Shown one piece after another: positions 41,210 to 49,201 of a stretch of DNA of 64,000 bases. The position numbers and the translations under genes are program-made. Below the pieces are notes generated by a model, which worked only from the letters and a program-made list of their open reading frames with translations, did no database searches and was not told the DNA's origin. The stretch is from an uncultured Lentisphaerota bacterium. Lineage in GTDB: Bacteria; Verrucomicrobiota; Kiritimatiellia; CAIQIC01. Numbering within the stretch: the first letter of the stretch is position 1; each line of letters opens with the position of its first letter. The stretch is taken from contig CAIWHP010000026.1 in NCBI GenBank assembly GCA_903912445.1, positions 1-64,000 on the forward strand. The letters are read 5' to 3'.

Positions 41210-42870
41210 AAACGAACTTATTGAAAGGCCGGGGTTGGGGCGCCGCGACCCTGCTCGCCGCGTTCGGTTTGACCGCTCTGGCCGGCCGCGGCGCCGAAAC
41301 GGGACTGTTGGCCATTCCCACCTTCCATTGCCTCGGCCTCTACTGGTCGCCGCCGGGCGGCGCGGCCGGCAAGGATGTGCTGGTGCGTTATCGCCAGCAG
41401 GGCGCCGCGGAGTGGAAAACCGGCCTGCCGCTGCGCTACAACCCAATTCCGCAAACCGATGAAGACCTGACGGATTATCGCGGCAGCATCGTCCACCTCG
41501 CGCCGGCGACGGCCTACGAAATCGAGCTGACGCTGGCCGGTACGCGCACGACCACCAACCTGACCGCCACGACATGGAGCGAAAAACTCCCGGCGGGCAC
41601 GACAGAACGTGTGGCCAGCCGCACCACCCCGCTGGTCATCGCCGAGTCCGGCGTGCCTGGCGCCTGGCGGGTCTATGACGGACGCGGCGCGACGATTGAT
41701 GTGCGGCACCAGCACGATGCCTGCATCACGATCAATGCCTCGAACGTCATCCTGCGCGGCTTCACGCTCAAGGGCGCGGGCGCGGCCGGCAACACCAAGA
41801 AGGGCATCATCGGCGCCATCCGCATCGAGGGCGGCCAGAACATCGTCATCGAGGACTGCGACATTTCCGACTGGGGCCGGCTCAATCCCAAGACAGGGTT
41901 TGGCTTCAACTGCGATTCCGCGATTTCCGCGAACTGCAAGACGCTGCGGCGGCTGATCATCCAGCGTTGCAAGTTGCACCATCCGACCTATGACGGCAGC
42001 ACGTGGTATGAGCCGAAGTATCCGACGCACACGATGGGGCCGCAGTACATCTCGCTCTTCAACGCCGGTGGCAACCACGTCATCCGCTACAACGAATGTT
42101 TCTCCGATCTCGAGCACATGTGCAACGATGGCATCGGCGGCGGCAGCAACGGCAGCTTCCAAGGCGCGCCCGGCCCCGACTCCGACATCTACGGCAATAT
42201 CGTCAGCCACTGCTGGGACGACGGCCTCGAGGTCGAAGGCGGCAGCCGCAACGTGCGCGTGTGGGGGAACTACATCACCCAAAGCATGATGATGATCGGC
42301 AACGCGGCGTGCTCCATCGGCCCGCTCTACATCTGGCGCAATGTGGTCGCGCGCAGCCAGTGGCAGCCCCGCGCGAGCGGGGGCAGTTTTCTGAAAATGG
42401 GCTACGCCGGCAGCGAGGATTGGATGACCGGCCACCAGTATGTTTTCCACAACACGCTCTTCCGCTCCGATGAATATCCGCCTACCGGCGGCCTGGGCGG
42501 CAACCGCATCGTCAAGCACACCGTCTCGCGCAACAACATCCTGCACGTGCGCAGCGCCGACGGCCGCTGCCAGAGCGAGGCGAAGGAAAACACCGACAAC
42601 GATTTCGATTTCGACCTCTACAACGGCAAAGTCCCGCAGGGGAGTGAAGCCCACGGCGTCCGCGGTGAACCGCGCTACGCGTCTGGCGCCGGCTTTGATT
42701 CCACAACGAAGACCGGTTGCTTCCAACTCGATCCCGCCAGCCTCGGCGCAAACGTTGGCGAGCCGCTGCCCAATTTCAGCGATGGCCATATCGGCAAGGC
42801 GCCCGATATCGGAGCGCACCAACGCGGCGCTCCGCCGATGCAATTTGGAATCCCGGCCCGTGAACCATAA
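41206..42870 (+). CDS. Secreted right-handed beta-helix protein with Fn3-like N-terminus
   Basis: The 554-residue protein has a signal peptide (about 1-29). An Fn3-like domain follows (about 35-125: CLGLYWSPPGG..YEIELTLAG), then a parallel beta-helix (about 150-500) with many Asn/Asp turns such as NASNVILRGFTLKG, IEGGQNIVIEDCDISDWG and VRVWGNYITQS. It differs from the GH141-like pair and resembles polysaccharide-lyase-type beta-helices. Start overlaps the DUF6259 stop (ATGA). A lyase or glycosidase role is inferred from fold and context only. Confidence 0.75.
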   Translation: MKTNLLKGRGWGAATLLAAFGLTALAGRGAETGLLAIPTFHCLGLYWSPPGGAAGKDVLVRYRQQGAAEWKTGLPLRYNPIPQTDEDLTDYRGSIVHLAPATAYEIELTLAGTRTTTNLTATTWSEKLPAGTTERVASRTTPLVIAESGVPGAWRVYDGRGATIDVRHQHDACITINASNVILRGFTLKGAGAAGNTKKGIIGAIRIEGGQNIVIEDCDISDWGRLNPKTGFGFNCDSAISANCKTLRRLIIQRCKLHHPTYDGSTWYEPKYPTHTMGPQYISLFNAGGNHVIRYNECFSDLEHMCNDGIGGGSNGSFQGAPGPDSDIYGNIVSHCWDDGLEVEGGSRNVRVWGNYITQSMMMIGNAACSIGPLYIWRNVVARSQWQPRASGGSFLKMGYAGSEDWMTGHQYVFHNTLFRSDEYPPTGGLGGNRIVKHTVSRNNILHVRSADGRCQSEAKENTDNDFDFDLYNGKVPQGSEAHGVRGEPRYASGAGFDSTTKTGCFQLDPASLGANVGEPLPNFSDGHIGKAPDIGAHQRGAPPMQFGIPAREP

Positions 42871-42938
42871 ACAAACAAAACCAATATTTTTCAGAAAAGC
42901 ATCTGCCCCGCCTTGGGTGAATGAGAAAGGAATCAAGC

Positions 42939-43709
42939 ATGTCGCATCATGATTTGTTCGACCTCTCCGGACGCACCGCGTTGGTGACCGGCTCCTCGCG
43001 CGGCATCGGGCGCGCGCTCGCGCTCGGGCTGACGGAGTGCGGCGCGACGGTCGCTGTGCATGGCACGAAGGCGAGCAAGGCGCTCGACGAGACGCTGGCC
43101 GCGGCGCGGAAACTTTCTCCGCAGAGCTGCGCCGTGATCGGCGATCTCGGCAGCTCTGCCGCGGCGACCAAGGTGGTGACCGATGCCATCGCCGCGCTGG
43201 GCAAGCTCGATATCCTCATCGCCAACGCCTCGATGCAGATCCGCAAGCCGTGGGCGTCGGTGACGCAGGACGAGGCGGAGCAGCAGATGCAGGTGAATTT
43301 CCATGCCACGCTGCGGATGATCCACGCCGCTGCGCCGGGTATGCAGGCGCGCAAGTGGGGCCGCATCCTGACGATCGGCAGTGTCCAGCAGGCCCGGCCG
43401 CATCCGGACATGATTGTCTATGCCGCCAGCAAAGCGGCGCAGGAGAACATGGTGCGCAACCTCGCCAAGCAGCTCGGGCCCGACAGCATCACGGTCAACA
43501 ACCTCGCGCCCGGCGTGATCCTGACCGACCGCAACACCGAGGTGCTCGCCGACGAAACCTATGCCGAACGCGTACGCCAAATCATTCCGCTGCGCTCCTT
43601 TGGCGAGTCCACCGACTGTGTCGGCGCGGCGCTGCTGCTATGCTCCGACGCCGGCCGCTACATCACGGGCGTGGATCTGCTCGTGGATGGAGGGATGGGG
43701 CTGCCGTGA
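42939..43709 (+). CDS. Short-chain dehydrogenase/reductase
   Basis: The 256-residue cytoplasmic SDR starts MSHHDLFDLSGRTALVTGSSRGIGRALA, with AAAGGAA before the ATG. TGSSRGIG is the cofactor-binding turn, NASMQI the NAG-like motif, IGSVQQARPHPDMIVYAASK the Ser-Tyr-Lys site, and GVDLLVDGGMGLP the standard end. Among sugar-acid SDRs it could be a gluconate 5-dehydrogenase or uronate-type enzyme. It sits between the beta-helix gene and the GH10 xylanase, so a role in sugar catabolism is likely, but the substrate is unknown. Confidence 0.85.
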   Translation: MSHHDLFDLSGRTALVTGSSRGIGRALALGLTECGATVAVHGTKASKALDETLAAARKLSPQSCAVIGDLGSSAAATKVVTDAIAALGKLDILIANASMQIRKPWASVTQDEAEQQMQVNFHATLRMIHAAAPGMQARKWGRILTIGSVQQARPHPDMIVYAASKAAQENMVRNLAKQLGPDSITVNNLAPGVILTDRNTEVLADETYAERVRQIIPLRSFGESTDCVGAALLLCSDAGRYITGVDLLVDGGMGLP

Positions 43710-43728
43710 AATGATGAGGAAGAAATAC

Positions 43729-45090
43729 ATGAAAACCTGGACGGTCACAGCGTGGCTGGTTGCGCAGGTCAGCGCGCTCAGCGCGGAGCCCTTGGCGGGG
43801 CCGGACGCGGCCTACCAAGCGCTCTGGAACGATCCCGTAGTGACCCGTCGCATCGAGGACGGCATCCGCTCGAACCGGATGGACGATGTCGTGTTGAAAT
43901 TCGTCACTGCCGACGGCCAGCCATTGAGCAATGTGACGGCGCGGATCGAGCAGACGCGCCATGAGTTTCTGTTCGGCGCGAACATCTTCATGCTCGGCGG
44001 TTTCCCGACGCAGGAGAAAAACCGTCAGTTCGAAACGCTGTTCACAGGGCTGCTCAACTACGCCACCGTGCCCTTCTACTGGTCCGACCTCGAACCGGAG
44101 GACGGCAAGCCGCGCTTCGCCAAGGACAGCGCGACCATCTATCGCCGGCCGCCGCCGGATGTGGTGGTCGAGTTTTGCCGGGCCCATGAGCTGGCGATGA
44201 AAGGCCATCCGCTGGTGTGGCATCAGTGGTATCCCAAGTGGCGGCCCGATGATCCGCAGGCGGCCATGCGCCGTGCCGAACAGCGCATCGCGGAAATCGG
44301 CGCTCGTTATGGCGCGGCCATCCCGCGCTGGGAAGTGGTCAACGAACCATGCGAGCGCCACAAGTACGCGGACAAATGGTTCAACCTGCCGGAGGATTAT
44401 TTGTGGCGCTCGCTGCGCGCCGCCGCGCAGTTCCCCGCCGGTGACCGGATGATGCTCAACGAGGCGACGACCTACTCGTGGTTGGAGTTCAGCGCCGAGC
44501 GGAGTCCTTACTACAGATTGATCCGCGACATGCTCGAGCGCGGCGCACGCGTGGAGGAGTTGGGTATGCAGTTGCACATCTTCTCCGAGCCCGCGTGGCG
44601 GTTGACCCTGGCGGGCAAGCAGTTCGCGCCAGGCGATCTGTTCAAGGTGCTCGACCGCTACAGCGACTTCGGCCGCCCGATCCACATCACGGAAATCACC
44701 ATCCCCGCGCTGCCCAGCTCGTCCGCAGGCGAGCAGAGCCAGGCGCAGGTGGCGCGCAACTTCTATCGGCTCTGGTTTAGCCACCCGCGCGTCGAGGCCA
44801 TCAGCTGGTGGAACCTCGTGGATGGTACCGCCGCCAAGGGCGAGGACAAATGGAAGGCCGGGCTCGTCCGTAACGACTTCTCGCCAAAGCCCGCCTTCGA
44901 GGCGCTGGACCAGTTGATCAACCACGACTGGAAAATCTTGCTGGACACCAACAGCGCTGCGCACAGCGTCGTGACGTTCCGCGGTTTCCATGGCACCTAC
45001 GTTGTCACGGCGCAAGCTGGCGGCCAGACGGTGAAGCAAACTTTCCAACTAAAGAAAGGCAGCCCCAATGAATGGATTGTCAAATTATGA
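43729..45090 (+). CDS. Secreted GH10 endo-xylanase-like enzyme
   Basis: The 453-residue protein starts at MKTWTVTAWL behind GAGGA (43716-43720), with a signal peptide to about residue 19. An N-terminal beta domain (about 50-85) precedes a GH10 barrel. KGHPLVWHQWYP is the classic strand, WEVVNEP holds the acid/base (Glu206) and IHITEITIP the nucleophile (Glu322). A short beta-rich C-terminus follows the barrel. GH10 enzymes cut beta-1,4-xylan. This is the clearest pointer to xylan as a substrate of the locus. Its 3' end contains the upstream region of the next gene. Confidence 0.92.
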   Translation: MKTWTVTAWLVAQVSALSAEPLAGPDAAYQALWNDPVVTRRIEDGIRSNRMDDVVLKFVTADGQPLSNVTARIEQTRHEFLFGANIFMLGGFPTQEKNRQFETLFTGLLNYATVPFYWSDLEPEDGKPRFAKDSATIYRRPPPDVVVEFCRAHELAMKGHPLVWHQWYPKWRPDDPQAAMRRAEQRIAEIGARYGAAIPRWEVVNEPCERHKYADKWFNLPEDYLWRSLRAAAQFPAGDRMMLNEATTYSWLEFSAERSPYYRLIRDMLERGARVEELGMQLHIFSEPAWRLTLAGKQFAPGDLFKVLDRYSDFGRPIHITEITIPALPSSSAGEQSQAQVARNFYRLWFSHPRVEAISWWNLVDGTAAKGEDKWKAGLVRNDFSPKPAFEALDQLINHDWKILLDTNSAAHSVVTFRGFHGTYVVTAQAGGQTVKQTFQLKKGSPNEWIVKL

Positions 45091-45094
45091 CGAG

Positions 45095-46399
45095 ATGAAA
45101 AAACCAGCGCGCGCGCTACTGATGGTCACTGCGCTCTCCGCAGCGAGCATGCTAAGCGGAGCACAAGCGGCGGCGGAGCCAAGTACGGCGAGAACAACAT
45201 TCCAAGCCGTCGAGCAGGCGCACGCGGAGCTGTGGGGCAAGCGCATTGACCGGCACGGTGTGATGCTTGATTACGTCGGCGAAATTCCCACGCCAGAGGA
45301 CTGCAAGTTGGGTCGGCCGAATGCGATTGGCTGGTGGAGCCCGATCGAGAACGGCCCGATGTTCACCGGCATATATCTGCCGGCGATGTGCGAACGCGCC
45401 CGCCGCAGCGGCGCCGCCGCGGACAAGGCCAATGCGCGCCGTCTCGCGGAGGGCCTCGTAAAATGCGCCTCGGTTTCCGATGTGCCCGGCTTCATCGCGC
45501 GCGGCATGGGCACCGATGGCCGTTGCCATTATCCGCTCGGCTCCGATGACCAGACGCATCCGTGGTTCCTGGGCCTGCACGCCTACTGCAAGAGCGGGTT
45601 GCCTTCTGACGCGGAACGCGCGCTCATCGTGAAGAAGATGCAGGAAGTCGCGAACGTGCTGGAGTCCACCGGCTGGAAATGTCCTTGCGACGGCGCCTTC
45701 ACGGGCGATTTCCGCGGCGGCTTCCAGGGCCATCTGTTCCGCGATGCTGTCCGCTATCTCTTCATGCTCCGGGCCATGGCCGACGTGACGCGCGACAACG
45801 TCTGGCTTGAGCGCTATCGGAAGGCCGCCGCCGAGCGGCCCGCGAAAAGCGAGAAGACACGCGCCGAAATCTGTGCTGCCGGCTACCCTCATGATCGCGA
45901 GGCGATCAAGGGGATCGAAGAATATGCTCTGTGGATCTATGTCGGGTCACAAGGTGCGCTGGCAAAGCTCGTCGCGATGGAGACCGATGCGACCCTTTGC
46001 GCGCAGTACCGCGTGGGTCTGGCCCTCAACGCCAAATCGGCCCTCGCGAGCATCGAGGCCTACAAGGGCTTCGACAACAACGACACGAAATTTTTTGGCA
46101 ACACCAACTGGCGGGCGGTCTACACGACGTGGTTCCCGCAGCCGACGCAGGCCGAGGCCAAGCGCTTATCCGAAACCGGCGACCCAAAGAAACGTGGCCC
46201 GCGCAAGGGTTATGAGTCCCGCTACATGAGGAACCCGCTTGCGGCGACAGCGGTCGTCGCCCTCGCCGGCGACGGCACAGGCCGCGACACCATCGAACAA
46301 GCGCTGCGTCACTACGACTATACGAAGCTCAAGATGTCGGAGTTCTTCTTCGCCGAATGCGCCTATTACGCGCTGCCAAACAAAACCAAGGAACCGTGA
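45095..46399 (+). CDS. Secreted helical protein of an unrecognised three-paralogue family (copy 1)
   Basis: The 434-residue protein, taken from MKKPARALL, has a signal peptide (to about 27). ATG at 45068, inside the GH10 gene, is an alternative start. The body is mostly helical, with conserved HGVMLDYVGEIPTPEDC, NAIGWWSPIENGPMFTGIYL, SDDQTHPWF and HYDYTKLKMSEFFFAECAYY. It looks like an (alpha/alpha) toroid, a fold of many lyases and glycosidases. A close relative is fused to a glycosidase at 51393 and a diverged copy follows directly. I do not recognise a Pfam family. Confidence 0.75.
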   Translation: MKKPARALLMVTALSAASMLSGAQAAAEPSTARTTFQAVEQAHAELWGKRIDRHGVMLDYVGEIPTPEDCKLGRPNAIGWWSPIENGPMFTGIYLPAMCERARRSGAAADKANARRLAEGLVKCASVSDVPGFIARGMGTDGRCHYPLGSDDQTHPWFLGLHAYCKSGLPSDAERALIVKKMQEVANVLESTGWKCPCDGAFTGDFRGGFQGHLFRDAVRYLFMLRAMADVTRDNVWLERYRKAAAERPAKSEKTRAEICAAGYPHDREAIKGIEEYALWIYVGSQGALAKLVAMETDATLCAQYRVGLALNAKSALASIEAYKGFDNNDTKFFGNTNWRAVYTTWFPQPTQAEAKRLSETGDPKKRGPRKGYESRYMRNPLAATAVVALAGDGTGRDTIEQALRHYDYTKLKMSEFFFAECAYYALPNKTKEP

Positions 46400-47751
46400 A
46401 AACGAGGACTGCAGCTCAATTGCCGGTCGCGAGGGTCCGTTTGGTGGCTGGTCCGACACGCCCTCAACGCAATGCCGTTAAACTGGCCGTTCGTTTGTGC
46501 TTGCTGCTGACACTGTCCGGTGAGAATCGACTTTCTGCCGGCCCCTCGCTTCCCGATGCGGTGCAGCAAGCGCACACCGTGCTATGGAGCAGATTCATCG
46601 ACCCCCATGGCGTAATGATTGATTTCACCGACCTCGACGGCAAAGTGAATTACCCAACGCCAGAGGAATGCCGATCGGGCAAGCCCAACGCGCTCGGCTG
46701 GTATCAGCCCATCGAGAACGGCGCGATGTTCAACGGCCTCTATCTGGACGCGGGGGTGAACCGCTGGCAGCATACGAAAGCGAAAGACGATGCGATGAAG
46801 GCCCGACGCCTAATGGAAGGCCTGTTGTTTCTCAATTCGATCAGTGACGTGAAAGGATTTGTCGGGCGCGGCGTCAGCACCGACGGCAAGTCACACTACC
46901 CGATGGGGTCCAACGACCAGACCTTGCCGTGGTTTTATGGTCTGTGGCGTTACTGGCAATCAGGCCTCGCTACGCCCCGGGAGAAGCAGCGCATCCAGAC
47001 GCACATCAGGGAGACCGCGGAAATCATTGTGAAGCTTGGCTGGAAGATGCCCGCCGAGCCGCCCTTCAATACGCGCGGCAGCTTTGCCGGTTTCAGTTTC
47101 GGCAGCGTGACCCGACAACTCTTTGTCATGAAGCTGATGCACACGGTCACCGGCGACTCAAAGTGGGACGGGCTGTATCGCGCCTCGCTTGAACAGCGTG
47201 GCGGGAAAGAGAAGGCCAGCAAGCGCGAGATCTGTGCCAAGGGCATGGTGTTCGAAGACGGCAGGCCCCACAACTGGACCTCGTGCTGCGAAGTGGCCGC
47301 ACTGCGTGGCTTGTGGGAGATGGAGACAGAAACCGCGCTAAAAGCCACCTTTGCCAAGGGGTTGCGCGCGAGCGCCGAACTGGCTGCCCAAAGCCTCCCG
47401 TTAGCCCAGCAGTTTGATCCCCGCGACCCGGCACCCTTTAGCCAGGACTGGCGCAAAGCCATGCTGCCACTCTGGAAACCGCAGACCACCGAGAATGACG
47501 CCCAAACACTGGCGGGCCAGCAACTGCGCGAATTTGTTAAACTCTCTCCGCGCCGCAACAAAGAGACGGCTTTCATCCGTGAACCGACTTCCGCCGCCTG
47601 GATTGTCACCCTTTGTCCGGATGCGACGTTGGTGAAGCAGCACGCCCAGGCCATTGAACGCGCTATTTCCCGCTACGACTACACCCGCCTTTACCTCTGC
47701 ACCTTCTTCTGGGTTGAATCCGCCTGGTGGCGTTTGCAAGATGTGGTTTAA
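46396..47751 (+). CDS. Secreted helical protein of the same family (copy 2, diverged)
   Basis: I start at GTG 46396, which overlaps the stop of copy 1 (GTGA) and follows AAGGAA. The 451-residue product has a long basic n-region before the hydrophobic LAVRLCLLLTLSG, so export is likely. It keeps the family pattern (HGVMIDFTDLDGKVNYPTPEEC, NALGWYQPIENGAMFNGLYL, SNDQTLPWFYGL, RYDYTRLYLCTFFWVESAWW). It is clearly more diverged than copies 1 and 3 are from each other. Function unknown. Confidence 0.75.
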   Translation: MKTRTAAQLPVARVRLVAGPTRPQRNAVKLAVRLCLLLTLSGENRLSAGPSLPDAVQQAHTVLWSRFIDPHGVMIDFTDLDGKVNYPTPEECRSGKPNALGWYQPIENGAMFNGLYLDAGVNRWQHTKAKDDAMKARRLMEGLLFLNSISDVKGFVGRGVSTDGKSHYPMGSNDQTLPWFYGLWRYWQSGLATPREKQRIQTHIRETAEIIVKLGWKMPAEPPFNTRGSFAGFSFGSVTRQLFVMKLMHTVTGDSKWDGLYRASLEQRGGKEKASKREICAKGMVFEDGRPHNWTSCCEVAALRGLWEMETETALKATFAKGLRASAELAAQSLPLAQQFDPRDPAPFSQDWRKAMLPLWKPQTTENDAQTLAGQQLREFVKLSPRRNKETAFIREPTSAAWIVTLCPDATLVKQHAQAIERAISRYDYTRLYLCTFFWVESAWWRLQDVV

Positions 47752-47770
47752 CCGTAAGACCAGATTCCTT

Positions 47771-49198
47771 ATGAAATATTTCATCCTCGCGGCCATCACC
47801 TTGGCTGATCTCTCGGGTTACACTGCGACCCGACTGGCGGCCTTGCCGCCGAAAGACTATCGGGATTTCTATGGCATCGCTTGGCGCGGCGATGTCGAAT
47901 CAAACCTCCGGTTTGCCAAGCAGATGGGCTATGACTTTGTTATGTATCAGCGCGGGATGGAAACCAATCCCCTGGCTGCCGACCTGGGTTTTTACCTGGA
48001 TGGACCCGAGTATCAGGTTTACCCGGTGCGGCGAAACTTTGATCCGACCAAGACCTACACCGCCAGCGAGCGGAAATTATATGAGAATTTCTTCGTCAAG
48101 AAAGACAACCAGCCATTCCCAGGCAATCTCGCTACGGGATGGTTTTTCACTCCCAACGTGTTTTCGGTGGAGCCGGATTATCAAAACCAGGAGGTCATTG
48201 ATTACTTCATAGACCATATTATTCGCCGGGTGAAGACGCTGGAAAGAAAGGAGCGCCGCTTTCTCTTCGCCGGATACGCTTGGGATGTGCCGAATCTCGC
48301 GGGGGATTTTTGGGACAAGCAGCAAGCGCCTGGCGGCAAGGGGGGCGGCGGCAGGCAGGTCACCGTGGCCCATTGGACAGGCACCGACAGCGCCTATAAG
48401 CCCGTCGAGGCAACTTTTCGATACGCCACCGTCAGCGATGGCCATGCGGCATTTTATCGCCATCTCTTCACGCAAACTCGCGCTCAATTTCCCGCAGCCA
48501 AGTTTATCATGGAGCCTTATCGGATTTGGGAGAATTGGCTGGCGCTGGTCAAGGACCGGCCGGATGCGAAGGAGATCATGCCGGATCTGATTTTGCAGGA
48601 AAGCGGCGGGAAGGAATTCGCCAACGATGCGCGCATTTTTGATTCAAGCCTGATCAAAGGCCATGAGGCCGTGGGTTGCTCAACCCCGAACTGCTTTACC
48701 GAGAAGGAAAACCGTGAACTCGCCGCCCATGCGGCCGTCCACGGTTCCTGTTTTGGTTGGTATGGGCGGTTTGGTGGCACCGGGAACATGCCAAATTTCA
48801 AAAATGTTGGTGATGTGCCTGCTCGCCTACAACTAGTCCGTCGGGTCGCCGCTTGGGACCATCGGAATGGCATTCCCCTCGCCAAACGGTCCTGGGATGG
48901 GAAAACATATTCCAGCCCGGGCAGCTGCATCAGCGAAAGCGTCATCTGGTCCACACATCCCAAGACGGGCAATCTCTTTGTGGTTTGGCTCAGGCCGGAC
49001 GGCGTGGTGAAAATCCCGGCGGGTTTGAAGGTCGAGACCATCCAGCAAACGGACCCTTTGTTTATCGAAGCCGCCAGCGGCTTGGGCGATGTCGAAGTGA
49101 ACGGAAATGAGTTGCGGCTAAAAAACAGGGCGGGCATTGAAAAGGGATATATCGTAGCGGTAAAACAGAAATCACTGGGACAACCAAGGAAACTCTGA
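47771..49198 (+). CDS. Secreted barrel-like protein, unknown glycan role
   Basis: The 475-residue protein, taken from MKYFILAAITLADLSG (ATG 47741 is an alternative), has an N-terminal hydrophobic signal. Segments such as FYGIAWRGDVESNLRFAKQMGYDFVMYQRGM, RRFLFAGYAWDVPNL and FGWYGRFGGTG suggest a TIM barrel with a small beta-rich end. I do not recognise a family. It shares the lower GC of the following LVIVD gene and stands between family copies 2 and 3. Asp or Glu catalytic residues cannot be chosen with confidence. Confidence 0.6.
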   Translation: MKYFILAAITLADLSGYTATRLAALPPKDYRDFYGIAWRGDVESNLRFAKQMGYDFVMYQRGMETNPLAADLGFYLDGPEYQVYPVRRNFDPTKTYTASERKLYENFFVKKDNQPFPGNLATGWFFTPNVFSVEPDYQNQEVIDYFIDHIIRRVKTLERKERRFLFAGYAWDVPNLAGDFWDKQQAPGGKGGGGRQVTVAHWTGTDSAYKPVEATFRYATVSDGHAAFYRHLFTQTRAQFPAAKFIMEPYRIWENWLALVKDRPDAKEIMPDLILQESGGKEFANDARIFDSSLIKGHEAVGCSTPNCFTEKENRELAAHAAVHGSCFGWYGRFGGTGNMPNFKNVGDVPARLQLVRRVAAWDHRNGIPLAKRSWDGKTYSSPGSCISESVIWSTHPKTGNLFVVWLRPDGVVKIPAGLKVETIQQTDPLFIEAASGLGDVEVNGNELRLKNRAGIEKGYIVAVKQKSLGQPRKL

Positions 49199-49201
49199 AC
49201 C

